A DNA stretch of 64,000 nucleotides from Nitrospinaceae bacterium (GTDB lineage Bacteria; UBA8248), in NCBI GenBank assembly GCA_018669005.1, contig JABJAL010000122.1, positions 1 to 64,000 on the forward strand, read 5' to 3'. Both the position numbers and the translations under genes were made by a program. Shown one piece after another: positions 44,519 to 53,383 of the stretch. The notes under the pieces were generated by a model. It was not told the origin of the DNA. It made no database searches and saw only the letters and a program-made list of their open reading frames with translations. Within the stretch, counting starts at the first letter, position 1; each line of letters begins with the position of its first letter.

Positions 44519-45949
44519 TCACTTATTAAAAGTTCGCGGAGCGGCCGGCGCACTCAATATCATCGACGAGGGCCGGTCCTTGATCGTCGCCGTGAAGTTG
44601 CTCAGGTTACTGGCCGTATCCCTCAGATCCGTAATTAAAATTTGAATGTCTTCCCGGTGGCTCGCCACCGTGTCGTCGAGCTGACTAAGAAGAGAGCGGG
44701 CCCGCCCCATAGCAACACGAAGCTCCTCGGCCGCTCCCTTTATTTTGCTACCCTTCTCCCCTCCCACCTGGAGGAGGATGTCATTCAAGCTGCTTGAGAG
44801 CTTGGTGAAATTCACGATGACCTTCCTCAAATCACCCTGATTCGTCACCAGGAAACCATCCACGCGGTTGGCTACCCCCTCGACGGCGCCAAGCGCATCA
44901 CTGAGACTATCCCCGCCCTTTTTGAGCGCCGACTTAGCCTGAGAGCCTACACCTGAGATCTCACTGCGAACGGCTCCGCCAGAGGCCGCAATCTCTTTTT
45001 GCACTTCCTCGCGAATAATTCGAATCTCTGCCTTAAGCGCGCCAGTCAGTTCTCCAACCGCTTGCTCCCCTGTGGCAAAAACTTTTTCAAGACCCTCGCC
45101 CACCCGGTCGAACCTAGCCATCAACCTATCTGCCGTGGCCAAGCGCCCCTTAAGCTCTCCAACGAAACTCGAAGACTCCCCCGCCAGTTTTGTAAAAGAG
45201 TTCGCCGTCCGGTCAAGCGTGTCGATCGAGCCCCGAACCCTACCCAAAGTTTTTTGAAACTCTCCAATGGCGGGACCAATATTCTTTTCAAGCCGCGTTG
45301 CCGCCCCGCCGAGCGAGGCAAGGAATTTCGTGATGTTCTGCTCGTTCTTCTCGCTCAAAATATTTTCCAACCTCGCCACAGCCCGGTCGGTCGTTCCAAG
45401 GATCGAAGTAACTTTCTGGCGGGCAACCTGAACCAGCCCCTTCACATCGGAGAACACGAGTTTCGCCGTCTCATCAAGGCCCGATAGAACATTATTCACC
45501 CGCGAGGCGACACCCTGGGCCTCATTAATCACATCTTGAAAGCTCGCGGCCTCCTGCCCCCTAATAACCGATTCGGGCTTAACCATCGGCGAGGCTGGCG
45601 AGCCAAGTGATATCGAGAGGAACATCGAGCCCGTGATGCCAACCGAGGTGACTTGGACCTTGCTGTCCTTGCGAATTGGGGTGCCCGACTTCAATAGAAT
45701 CACCGCCTCGGCCATTCGCGCATCGTCCGGCGAAATACCAACGCTCTCGACTCGTCCCACTTTAAGCCCGCCAAGGCGCACCAGGCTTCCGTTCTCGAGC
45801 CCCGCCACACTTCCGAACTGCACCCGATAGCGATCCTCGGATACGCTCAGACCCACCCCCATAAGCGAGACGATGAACAAGGCGAAAATACCGAGTCCCA
45901 CAACGACAAAAATACCAACCTTCACTTCGTTACCTTTATTTCTAGGCAT
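44519..45949 (-). CDS. MCE/MlaD-family lipid transport protein
   Basis: This 476-residue protein has one N-terminal transmembrane helix, then the MCE domain (GLENGSLVRLGGLKVGRVESV near residues 50-75) that forms a hydrophobic hexameric channel for lipids. A long helical, coiled-coil tail of about 300 residues follows, longer than in E. coli MlaD and more like needle-forming MCE proteins. The ATG at 45949 abuts the ATPase stop (45951). It is the periplasmic substrate-binding part of the transporter. Confidence 0.93.
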   Translation of the reverse strand: MPRNKGNEVKVGIFVVVGLGIFALFIVSLMGVGLSVSEDRYRVQFGSVAGLENGSLVRLGGLKVGRVESVGISPDDARMAEAVILLKSGTPIRKDSKVQVTSVGITGSMFLSISLGSPASPMVKPESVIRGQEAASFQDVINEAQGVASRVNNVLSGLDETAKLVFSDVKGLVQVARQKVTSILGTTDRAVARLENILSEKNEQNITKFLASLGGAATRLEKNIGPAIGEFQKTLGRVRGSIDTLDRTANSFTKLAGESSSFVGELKGRLATADRLMARFDRVGEGLEKVFATGEQAVGELTGALKAEIRIIREEVQKEIAASGGAVRSEISGVGSQAKSALKKGGDSLSDALGAVEGVANRVDGFLVTNQGDLRKVIVNFTKLSSSLNDILLQVGGEKGSKIKGAAEELRVAMGRARSLLSQLDDTVASHREDIQILITDLRDTASNLSNFTATIKDRPSSMILSAPAAPRTFNK

Positions 45950-45950
45950 T

Positions 45951-46793
45951 TTAGTGCTCCGTGCCTCCACTCGCAGTCAAATAATCAAGATATTCATGCG
46001 GGTCAACCTTTTCCTCATCCGCATGGCGTTCAAAGAATTGCCTGATTTTCGGATGATCGACCTGCATGACTTCATCAAGTGGGCCCACAGCAGCCGTTTC
46101 TCCTTGAAAAAGCATGATCACCCGATCGGCAATCTTCTTGATACTCTCCATCTCATGGGTGACGACCACTATCGTCATCCCAAAAGTATCTCTTAGCCTG
46201 AGAATCAACTCATCGAGCCCGGCCCCCGCGATTGGGTCGAGCCCCGCCGAGGGTTCATCAAAAAAAAGCACCTCCGGGTCCATCGAAATCGCCCTAGCCA
46301 GCCCCGCCCGTTTTTTCATACCGCCCGACAATTGATCGGGCTTAAGATTCTCGAATCCCGCAAGGTCCACTAAGCCCAGTTTCATACGCACTTGAATCCC
46401 GATTGTCGCCTCGGGAAGATCAGTATACTCGCGCAAGGGCAAGGCTATATTCTCGCCGACCGTTAGCGAATTGAAAAGCGCGCCGCCTTGAAACAATACA
46501 CCCATCTTTCGGCGGATAGGCTGCCATTCCTCCTCGCCCATCGTCGCCGTCTCGTGGCCGAGAATTTTAATCGATCCAGCCGAGGGTTTAAGTAAGCCAA
46601 CGATATGGCGCAGCAACGTCGATTTGCCGCTACCACTACCTCCCAGAATGACAAAAATCTCCCCTTTGTGAACATCGAAGCTCACATCCTTGAGAATTTT
46701 CCGTGTGCCATAGTAGGTATCGAGGTTGCGCACCTCTATAACCACTTCTTCGGCATTCGGGGCTCCACCGCCAGGTGTCGCTAGCTGTGCCAC
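45951..46793 (-). CDS. MlaF-like ABC transporter ATPase
   Basis: This 280-residue ATPase drives the MCE transporter. The Walker A GGSGSGKST, signature LSGGM (here DQLSGGMKKR), Walker B EVLFFDEPSAG and switch His in VVVTHE are all present. The N-terminal 15 residues are low complexity. It starts at a GTG behind AGGAG. It lies 12 bases after the permease stop and one base before the MCE start. Confidence 0.95.
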   Translation of the reverse strand: MAQLATPGGGAPNAEEVVIEVRNLDTYYGTRKILKDVSFDVHKGEIFVILGGSGSGKSTLLRHIVGLLKPSAGSIKILGHETATMGEEEWQPIRRKMGVLFQGGALFNSLTVGENIALPLREYTDLPEATIGIQVRMKLGLVDLAGFENLKPDQLSGGMKKRAGLARAISMDPEVLFFDEPSAGLDPIAGAGLDELILRLRDTFGMTIVVVTHEMESIKKIADRVIMLFQGETAAVGPLDEVMQVDHPKIRQFFERHADEEKVDPHEYLDYLTASGGTEH

Positions 46794-46805
46794 GCGCTCT
46801 TGCTC

Positions 46806-47633
46806 CTATTCAATTGCATAGAAAAAAGCTGTGAATATCAAATTGGCAAAAATTATCAGAAATATCGACACCACCACCGAGTTCGTCGTCGAGCGCCCTA
46901 CTCCCTCAGCGCCTCCCTCAACTTTAATACCTAGATAACAGCCCGTCATGGCAATAAGGAATCCAAAGACAAAACTCTTCGTCAGCCCGCGCATGACATC
47001 GCCCATATCGATTGCATCCATGGTGTGGCGGATATATTGCCACGATCCAAGATCCACCACCGTTATCGACAACAACCAGCCGCCGAGGATCCCCATGAAA
47101 TCTGCCAGAAGCGTCAAGATTGGCACCGCGATCATCATAGCCATCACGCGGGGCACCATCAAAAACCGAACAGGATTGAGCCCCATCGTCGTCAGGGCAT
47201 CGATCTCCTCTGCCATTTTCATGCTGCCGATCTCGGCAGCGAAAGCCGAACCACTTCTTCCCGCCACGATGATCGCCGTGAGGAGGGGGCCTAACTCTCG
47301 TGTCATCGAAAGCGCCACTGCATTCGCCACCAGAAGAAGCTGACCGAACTGTTTCAGGAGCGATGCGCTCTGGAGCGCTGAGATCATACCCACAAAAAAG
47401 TTAATAATGACGACGATAAAAACAGCTTCCCAGCCAACACGAACACCCTGCTCTAAGACGCTTTCCCACCGGGTACCACTTCGCTCCCGCTTCCAGGGAG
47501 CGATGAAAGCCCAGTAGAGCATATCTCGGGCGAGCACTCCCGCCTGGCGGACAGAGTCAATTGCGTGAAGGACTGTGCGCCCGAGGGCGGCAAGGGTCTC
47601 ATCCCAGCCGGATGTATCCTGGTTTTCCGCCAA
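46806..47633 (-). CDS. MlaE-like ABC transporter permease
   Basis: This 275-residue permease of the MlaE/Ttg2B family is part of the lipid-transport complex. The characteristic GRSGSAFAAEIGSMKMAEEIDAL stretch (shown here as GRSGSAFAAEIG then MAEEID), VPRVMAM and the last helix region are present. The start is a TTG, preceded by GAGGGG, right after the STAS gene. Phospholipid or sterol-like substrates are typical for the family. Confidence 0.94.
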   Translation of the reverse strand: MAENQDTSGWDETLAALGRTVLHAIDSVRQAGVLARDMLYWAFIAPWKRERSGTRWESVLEQGVRVGWEAVFIVVIINFFVGMISALQSASLLKQFGQLLLVANAVALSMTRELGPLLTAIIVAGRSGSAFAAEIGSMKMAEEIDALTTMGLNPVRFLMVPRVMAMMIAVPILTLLADFMGILGGWLLSITVVDLGSWQYIRHTMDAIDMGDVMRGLTKSFVFGFLIAMTGCYLGIKVEGGAEGVGRSTTNSVVVSIFLIIFANLIFTAFFYAIE

Positions 47634-47636
47634 TTT

Positions 47637-47969
47637 CTACAGCCCCTCTTTCGCCTGTTCCGCATCAGCGTATATATCGAACACGTCCGTCAGACGGGCA
47701 AGCTCAAACACCTGCTTCACTTTTTCAGAGAGCCCCGCGATTCGAAACTTCCCGCCGTAGGAGGTGGTCTCCTGGAGACCCTCAACGAGGGTCGCTATGC
47801 CCGAGCTGTCCATATAGCTGACCGCCTCGAGATCCACCACGATGGCGGGGACTTTATCCTTGACCAAGCCCATCAGACTGTCGCGCACGGTTGGAGAATT
47901 GGACATGTCCACTTCGCCCGACACCCGCACGAGGGAGCCGTTACCCAGATCCTGCGTTTCGATTTCCAT
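47637..47969 (-). CDS. STAS-domain protein (anti-sigma factor antagonist/MlaB-like)
   Basis: This 110-residue protein has the RsbV/SpoIIAA fold with the phosphorylatable serine motif YMDSSGIATL (second Ser near residue 56). In MCE transporters a STAS protein (MlaB) binds the ATPase MlaF. In sigma-factor networks a STAS protein is phosphorylated by an RsbW-like kinase. Here it stands exactly between the two, 3 bases before the permease and 5 bases after the kinase gene, so either or both roles are possible. Confidence 0.92.
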   Translation of the reverse strand: MEIETQDLGNGSLVRVSGEVDMSNSPTVRDSLMGLVKDKVPAIVVDLEAVSYMDSSGIATLVEGLQETTSYGGKFRIAGLSEKVKQVFELARLTDVFDIYADAEQAKEGL

Positions 47970-47974
47970 TAAAC

Positions 47975-48391
47975 CTATGCCCCCGATTCAGGTATTTTCT
48001 TCTCAAGAAAAAGGCGCGTTCCCTCCTCGCCACAATCCTCGAATTCCATACGGTCCATCACTTCTTGAATAAAATGAACGCCGAGCCCTCCAGGCCTCAC
48101 ATCGGCCAGCTCCCGGGATCGTACTTTCGACGGATCTACTTTTTTTCCGTAATCCTGAAGAACGAACAGTAGTTTATGGTTCTCAAGCTTTCCCTGACAA
48201 ATAATTGGCTTGTCATAAACACCATCATAGCTGTGGCGAATGATGTTGGTACAGGCCTCATCAATGGCAAGCACCACCTTGCAGCTTTCGTTCTCGCTCA
48301 ACCCCGCCATACTGCAAAGCGATTCGACCGAGGAGCGCACGATCTTCATGCACGCCGGATCGGATGGAACCTCGAGTCGAAATTGGCTCAC
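47975..48391 (-). CDS. RsbW-like ATP-binding kinase/anti-sigma factor
   Basis: This 138-residue GHKL ATPase fits anti-sigma factor kinases. The N box is DEACTNIIRHSYDG, the G1 motif DYGKKV, and the G2 motif GGLGVHFI. The GTG at 48391 overlaps the preceding stop (GTGA), implying translational coupling. It would phosphorylate the STAS protein on its serine and release it from or bind it to a partner. No sigma factor gene is visible in the window. Confidence 0.87.
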   Translation of the reverse strand: MSQFRLEVPSDPACMKIVRSSVESLCSMAGLSENESCKVVLAIDEACTNIIRHSYDGVYDKPIICQGKLENHKLLFVLQDYGKKVDPSKVRSRELADVRPGGLGVHFIQEVMDRMEFEDCGEEGTRLFLEKKIPESGA

Positions 48392-49755
48392 CTTGCACCC
48401 GCCCAAGACATCGAGACCAGGGTCATATCGTCCGCCTGGGTAGCACCACGGCTGAATGACTCGACACATTCAAGCACATGAGAAAGAAGTTTCTTTGCTC
48501 CAACTCCTGCCTGAGAAGTATTAGGAAGCAGGTGTGGATCATACTGCTCGCCGTCCAGGTTTTCAGCCTCTACGATACCATCAGAGTAGTACAGTAGGGT
48601 ATCAAAGGGCTCTAGTTTTATCTTCTCGGTCTTATAAACCGTGGTGCCTATCATACCCAGGGGCGGACCACTGGCCGCGCCCACCCAACGCGCTTCTCTA
48701 TTCTTGCCCGCCAGCAACGGCGGCAATTGACCGGCATTGGCCAATTCGAGTTCTCCCTTTTCGAGATCCAGAATGCAGTAGACGAAAGTGACAAACATCC
48801 CCCGCATTTTTCCGGCAGCCAACGCCTTGTTTAAATCTGTCAAAATCTCTGCCGGCGCCGCCCCGGTGCCGCAACGCATCCGGAACTCGCTCACCACACG
48901 GGCCATATAGAGCGCCGCCGGCACGCCTTTTCCCGAGACATCGCCGAGGGCAAGACCAATTCGACCGTCTGCAAGAATTTCACAGGTATATAGGTCCCCG
49001 CCAACCTCCTGGGCCGAGCGGTTGAAGGCCTCCACCTCGAAGCGCTCTCCTGAATCTTTGGGAAGCTCCGCTGGCAGGAAGCTTCGTTGAATTTCGGCCG
49101 CCATCTTCATCTGCTGATCGAGAAGGCTCTGCTTGACCTCTTTTTCGTGGAGGCGCGCATTCTCGACGGCGACAGCGACCTGGCGGCAGAAAGTGGCAAA
49201 AATCTCGAGATCATGCTTTGTGAAGGGCCGGCCTGCCTTGTGGTTTAGCACTTCGCTTACGCCGACGATGCCGTCGTGGACAATCAGAGGGGCGGCCAGT
49301 ATCGACTTCGTCACGAAACCGGTGGCTTGGTCCGCTTCTTGGAAAAAACGCTCGTCTTTGGAGACATCGGCCACCAGAAGAGGCTCTCCCGTATCAGCCA
49401 CGGTGCCAGCGATACCCTGCCCTTTTTTGATTTGGAGGGTCTTGAGTTTCTCCATCCCAACACCACCGACGGAAATCTCGAATTCGAGGCACTCAAGTTC
49501 CTGGTTCCAAAGCATGATCGAGGCGGCCTCGGCCTCCATCATTTCCTTGGCCATTTTCATAACCCGGTTCATTACTTCTTTGAGATTTAGGCTAGAGGAG
49601 ACGAGGACAGTGACGTCGATAAGGCGTGCAAGGTTGTTCACGCGCTCCCTGAGGTCCTCAAGCTCGCCAGTCGTGCTCGTCTCAACGGGCAAGTGAGGCT
49701 CCTTGAGATCGGCCCTTAGTGCGTCATCGGGCTCAAAGTGGTTGGAAGCCGTCAT
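48388..49755 (-). CDS. GAF-PP2C (RsbU-like) serine phosphatase
   Basis: This 455-residue protein is the phosphatase of a partner-switching cassette. After a short acidic leader come a GAF sensor (about 55-205, with SIMLWNQELECLEF), a helical linker and the SpoIIE/PP2C domain (about 235-453). The metal-binding motifs are EVGGDLYTCE and GDVSGKG, with SDGIVEAEN and ADDMTL. It would dephosphorylate the STAS protein in response to a GAF ligand or redox signal. It is the first gene of the operon. Confidence 0.92.
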   Translation of the reverse strand: MTASNHFEPDDALRADLKEPHLPVETSTTGELEDLRERVNNLARLIDVTVLVSSSLNLKEVMNRVMKMAKEMMEAEAASIMLWNQELECLEFEISVGGVGMEKLKTLQIKKGQGIAGTVADTGEPLLVADVSKDERFFQEADQATGFVTKSILAAPLIVHDGIVGVSEVLNHKAGRPFTKHDLEIFATFCRQVAVAVENARLHEKEVKQSLLDQQMKMAAEIQRSFLPAELPKDSGERFEVEAFNRSAQEVGGDLYTCEILADGRIGLALGDVSGKGVPAALYMARVVSEFRMRCGTGAAPAEILTDLNKALAAGKMRGMFVTFVYCILDLEKGELELANAGQLPPLLAGKNREARWVGAASGPPLGMIGTTVYKTEKIKLEPFDTLLYYSDGIVEAENLDGEQYDPHLLPNTSQAGVGAKKLLSHVLECVESFSRGATQADDMTLVSMSWAGAR

Positions 49756-50081
49756 TGTGAGACCCTAAAGGGATAATCGTGCCATCGATTGCCATTCCAA
49801 AAAGGGCATAAGCGTATATTACCAGCAGATGGCTAGCGCTAAGTCCTCTTTATGAGATTGCGAAACAATACCACGTAAGTTATTGAATATACAATAATTA
49901 TTACATGTACATATCAAACAACAACCAACCTGCACATCATCAACGCAGCATAAACATAAAGCAAAACATTCACTTTTACGAATATCTAGTTGATATCAAA
50001 CCAGATATTGTCATAGCGTCACGTCCAATCACCGCACAATGAGAGGCAATGAGCGGCAAGCCCGGCAGCCCCCTCGAATGA
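49756..50081. promoter_or_regulatory. Intergenic region with a nested palindrome
   Basis: This 326-base AT-rich gap precedes the PP2C/MCE operon. No gene is visible. A nested inverted repeat lies at 49981-50009: AATATCTAG with CCAGATATT (one mismatch) around the perfect ten-base palindrome TTGATATCAA (49990-49999). It could be a regulatory site for the operon, although its distance from the start codon (about 230 bases) is large. Confidence 0.4.
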
Positions 50082-51071
50082 CTACAACCCGGCCCGACTA
50101 CTACCCTTCACATCCCTATTCACAACGTTGATAGGCCATTCGCCCGAAAGCACACGGCGCACTTCATTGGGCGCCCCCTGCTGGAGCCCCTGCATAGCCT
50201 CGATGCTGTACCAAGCCGCATGAGGGTTAATAATGACATTGTCTCGGTCCCTCAGAGGATGGGGATTGGGAAGTGGCTCCGGGTCAGTCGTATCGAGGCC
50301 ACAACCACCTATTTCACCAGCATCGAGAGCACGAACAAGCGCGTCAGTGTCGATAATGGGCCCTCTGGCACAATTAATAATGTAGGCAGTGCTTTTCATC
50401 ACCTTGAACACATCGTCGTTGAGCATACCGCGAGTCTGCGGAATAAGCGGCGGATGGACTGACAGAAGATCTGCCTCCCTGAACAGCTCATCGTTCTCAA
50501 CCTTTTTGGCTGGCACGTCGAACTGCCCCTCCTCGACAAACGGATCGGCAAAAATAACATTCATCCCAAAAGCAGCGCCCCGCTTTGCTACCTCACGAGC
50601 AATATTACCGAAACCCAGTAGGCCGAGCGTGCTACCCTCAAGTCTAAACATCGGTTTTCCAGCCATAACGTTCCACTCTCCGGCCCTAACCTGCCGGTCA
50701 AAGAATGCCACCCTGCGGGCACAAGCCAACATCAGCGCCATCGCGTGTTCGGCAACCTCCTGAATGCAATAAGTCGGGTTGTTAGTCACAATAATTCCAG
50801 CCTCGGTAGCGGCTTTGAGATCGATCGTGTCCACCCCGATTCCGTAGCGGGCGATAATCTTGCAGTTGGGCATCTGGCCCATATCCTCTGCGGTAATGGG
50901 ACCCGCATAGGTGTTCAGGATGGCGTCACAATCGCCCGCTTCGAGCAAGAACTCCTTTGGTGTCTTCGTCTGGAGTGCAACCAGGGTAGCTAGGCCCTTG
51001 AGCGCCTCATTCTCTACATCGAGTGAATCCCAGACATAGTCCGTCAGAACAACTTTCGCATTGCCGGACAT
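50082..51071 (-). CDS. D-2-hydroxyacid dehydrogenase (CtBP/SerA family)
   Basis: This 329-residue NAD-dependent dehydrogenase starts at an ATG after AAGGAGGAG. LLGFGNIAREVAKRG is the glycine-rich nucleotide site, and INCARGPIIDT supplies the catalytic Arg. DTTDPEPLP supplies the catalytic Glu, and NPHAAWYS the proton-donor His. The HAAWYS form is seen in C-terminal-binding-protein and hydroxypyruvate-type members. A 2-hydroxyacid or 2-oxoacid is the expected substrate. Confidence 0.92.
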   Translation of the reverse strand: MSGNAKVVLTDYVWDSLDVENEALKGLATLVALQTKTPKEFLLEAGDCDAILNTYAGPITAEDMGQMPNCKIIARYGIGVDTIDLKAATEAGIIVTNNPTYCIQEVAEHAMALMLACARRVAFFDRQVRAGEWNVMAGKPMFRLEGSTLGLLGFGNIAREVAKRGAAFGMNVIFADPFVEEGQFDVPAKKVENDELFREADLLSVHPPLIPQTRGMLNDDVFKVMKSTAYIINCARGPIIDTDALVRALDAGEIGGCGLDTTDPEPLPNPHPLRDRDNVIINPHAAWYSIEAMQGLQQGAPNEVRRVLSGEWPINVVNRDVKGSSRAGL

Positions 51072-51258
51072 TTCCCACTCCTCCTTATTCGCCGCACTGG
51101 AGCGGCGTTAATGAATAATAATCCACAGTAATAAAGGATACCGAATTGGATGCTATCCCAGCCATCCAGGCGGATCAAGACGTTGAAATCCTTGACCCTT
51201 TATATCCATTATGTTACCAGCTTAGGGAAATTTCATATTGCTGGACATGAGGGCCCGT

Positions 51259-51825
51259 ATGGCTACAACCCAGGACTTTAGACTATCACCCAATGAAAGC
51301 GTTCTTCTTATTGTAGACGTTCAAGAAAAATTGATGGCCGCCATGCCTGAGGCACCGCGCAATCGTACCTTAGACTCGGTTCACACTCTAATTGAGACAG
51401 CAAACCGCCTCGGCTTCCCGATTTTGGCCACCGAGCAATACCCTAGAGGGCTAGGTCCCACCGTGACTTCATTGGCAGAGTCAATCCCAAATTTCTCGCC
51501 TTTCGAAAAAATGACGTTCAGCTGCACGGGTGCAGGCAAATTCTTTTCCGACATAAAGGCCTTAGGTCGCTCAAAAATTATCCTCACCGGGTGCGAAACC
51601 CATGTATGCTGTTATCAGACAGCGCTAGACCTAATGGAAAATGGATTCATCGTACACGCCGTAGCTGACGCGCTGTGCTCACGGCAAAAACTTAACTGGC
51701 GGAACGCCCTCAAAGCGCTTGAGCGAGCTGGAGCAATTCCAGCTACGACCGAGCAGGTGCTCTTCGACCTTCTCAAAGTCGCTGGCACAGAGGACTTCAA
51801 GTCCCTCTCACGCCTGATAAAATAA
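51259..51825 (+). CDS. Isochorismatase-family cysteine hydrolase
   Basis: This 188-residue protein has the Asp-Lys-Cys triad of the nicotinamidase/isochorismatase fold: Asp20 in LLIVDVQE, Lys84 in PFEKMTF, and Cys117 in GCETHVCC. The ATG at 51259 with GAGGG upstream is preferred to earlier in-frame TTG and ATG codons. The next gene, Ddl, follows at 30 bases on the same strand, so the two may be co-transcribed. Typical substrates are nicotinamide, isochorismate or carbamates; none is favoured. Confidence 0.9.
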   Translation: MATTQDFRLSPNESVLLIVDVQEKLMAAMPEAPRNRTLDSVHTLIETANRLGFPILATEQYPRGLGPTVTSLAESIPNFSPFEKMTFSCTGAGKFFSDIKALGRSKIILTGCETHVCCYQTALDLMENGFIVHAVADALCSRQKLNWRNALKALERAGAIPATTEQVLFDLLKVAGTEDFKSLSRLIK

Positions 51826-51855
51826 ACTTCGCGCCTGCAAGAGAAAGATTTGAAG

Positions 51856-52962
51856 ATGCCTACTTCTCAATTCAAAAAACTACGAGTTGGTGTTCTCTTC
51901 GGCGGTCGCTCTGCTGAGCACGAGGTAAGCCTAGCCTCAGGGCGGGCTATCATGTCCAACCTAGACCAGAGCCGCTACGAGATAGTACCCATCCTCATCA
52001 CCCTAGAGGGGAGCTGGCGCATATTGCCAAAACCTGAGGCGGAACCAGAAGAAGGCAGTGAGGTCTTCTTCCCTCCCGTGCCAGGCAAAAACACCCTACT
52101 CTTCCCCGAAGGAGGTGAAGCCGGGATAATAGATGTATTCTTTCCCATAATTCACGGAACCTTCGGCGAGGACGGCACCCTTCAGGGCCTGCTAGAGATG
52201 GCGGGTGCAGCCTTCGTCGGCCCAGGCTGTCTATCTTCTGCTGTCTCGATGGATAAAACGGCTGCCAAAGCGTTGCTACGTGCCGCTGGGCTCCCTGTCT
52301 TGCCCTCCTTAAACATTATCCAAAGCCGCTGGGAGGTCGATCGAGCTGGCATCATCGACGATGCCAGCTCAGACATCGGCTTTCCCCTGTTCGTAAAGCC
52401 AGCCTCCACGGGCAGTAGCGTGGGTATCCACCGCGTCGAATCGGCAAAGGAATTCACTGCCGCCGTCGACAATGCCTTCTCGTACGACTTCAAGGTGCTA
52501 ATTGAGGAAGAGGCCAAAGGGCGTGAGCTTGAGTGTGCCGTTATCGAAGATCCAAGTGGCGGACCACCACTTGCCAGTCCTCTAGCTGAGATTCGCCCAT
52601 TGAAAGGCTGGTACGACTACGAGGCGAAATACACACTGGGCAAAACCGAGGTAATTATCCCGGCCGACATATCGGGCGGCGCGAAAGGAAAGATGCAGGA
52701 GATCGCTCGGACCGCTTTTGGGGCACTAGGATGCTCAGGGCTGGCGCGAGTGGATTTCTTCTTCCGTGAAACGAGAGGCGAGATATATATCAATGAATTG
52801 AATACTCTACCAGGCTTCACCGAGTTAAGTGGCTATCCCAAGATGATCGCCAAGGCAGGCATCGACTATTCATCCATGCTTGATCGGCTCATCGAGTGCG
52901 CACTCGCGAGGCAGGCGCGAACCAACAAGCGCCTTTATAGAAAGACAGATAACCTCTCCTAA
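51856..52962 (+). CDS. ddl: D-alanine--D-alanine ligase
   Basis: This 368-residue ATP-grasp ligase makes the D-Ala-D-Ala end of peptidoglycan precursors. GVLFGGRSAEHEVSLASG is the canonical Ddl opening, and HGTFGEDGTLQGLLE lies in the substrate loop. FPLFVKPASTGSSVGI is the ATP-grasp glycine loop, ARVDFFF and INELNTLPGFTE the metal-binding and D-Ala region. The ATG at 51856 is preferred to a TTG two codons upstream. It lies outside any murein cluster. Confidence 0.95.
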   Translation: MPTSQFKKLRVGVLFGGRSAEHEVSLASGRAIMSNLDQSRYEIVPILITLEGSWRILPKPEAEPEEGSEVFFPPVPGKNTLLFPEGGEAGIIDVFFPIIHGTFGEDGTLQGLLEMAGAAFVGPGCLSSAVSMDKTAAKALLRAAGLPVLPSLNIIQSRWEVDRAGIIDDASSDIGFPLFVKPASTGSSVGIHRVESAKEFTAAVDNAFSYDFKVLIEEEAKGRELECAVIEDPSGGPPLASPLAEIRPLKGWYDYEAKYTLGKTEVIIPADISGGAKGKMQEIARTAFGALGCSGLARVDFFFRETRGEIYINELNTLPGFTELSGYPKMIAKAGIDYSSMLDRLIECALARQARTNKRLYRKTDNLS

Positions 52963-53383
52963 TCATTGAACAGGAAGCGCACGTAAATACCCCCCAGCTA
53001 CACTGTTCACCAGCGGCTTTATTCTGCATTTCTTCAACCAGGGATAAATCTACCCAAACTAAATGAAGAGACTCCCATAGTTCTGAGCAAACTTGTCTCA
53101 TTTTCGAAGAAATGGAGGGTGAAATATACCAACTTACTCCCTGCACTCAGAGCAAAAAAAGGAGCTATACATACCCGGAGATCTACATTTCAATTCCAGT
53201 GGTCAATAACTGGCGGGAAATGCCTTATGCAAACCACTAAAAGACGACCTACGAAATCAGCTTATAATGACCGCAACATGTCGCACCTGAAATATTTCTA
53301 AATGTATTTCCCTAACATCAAAATGTGTTCCGCCAAGAACATTTTCCTCTACAAAAACCTTGTCAGCATGGACCTAGCGATCG
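52963..53383. other. Gene-free region between convergent genes
   Basis: This 421-base AT-rich gap separates Ddl (plus) from the D-2-hydroxyacid dehydrogenase (minus). Short frames on both strands have low-complexity or atypical composition. I see no RNA gene, strong terminator hairpin or transposon remnant. Confidence 0.5.

Noticed and set aside
53119-53301. 60-codon frame in the gene-free gap
   Set aside because: Composition is atypical, and there is no conserved-looking motif.
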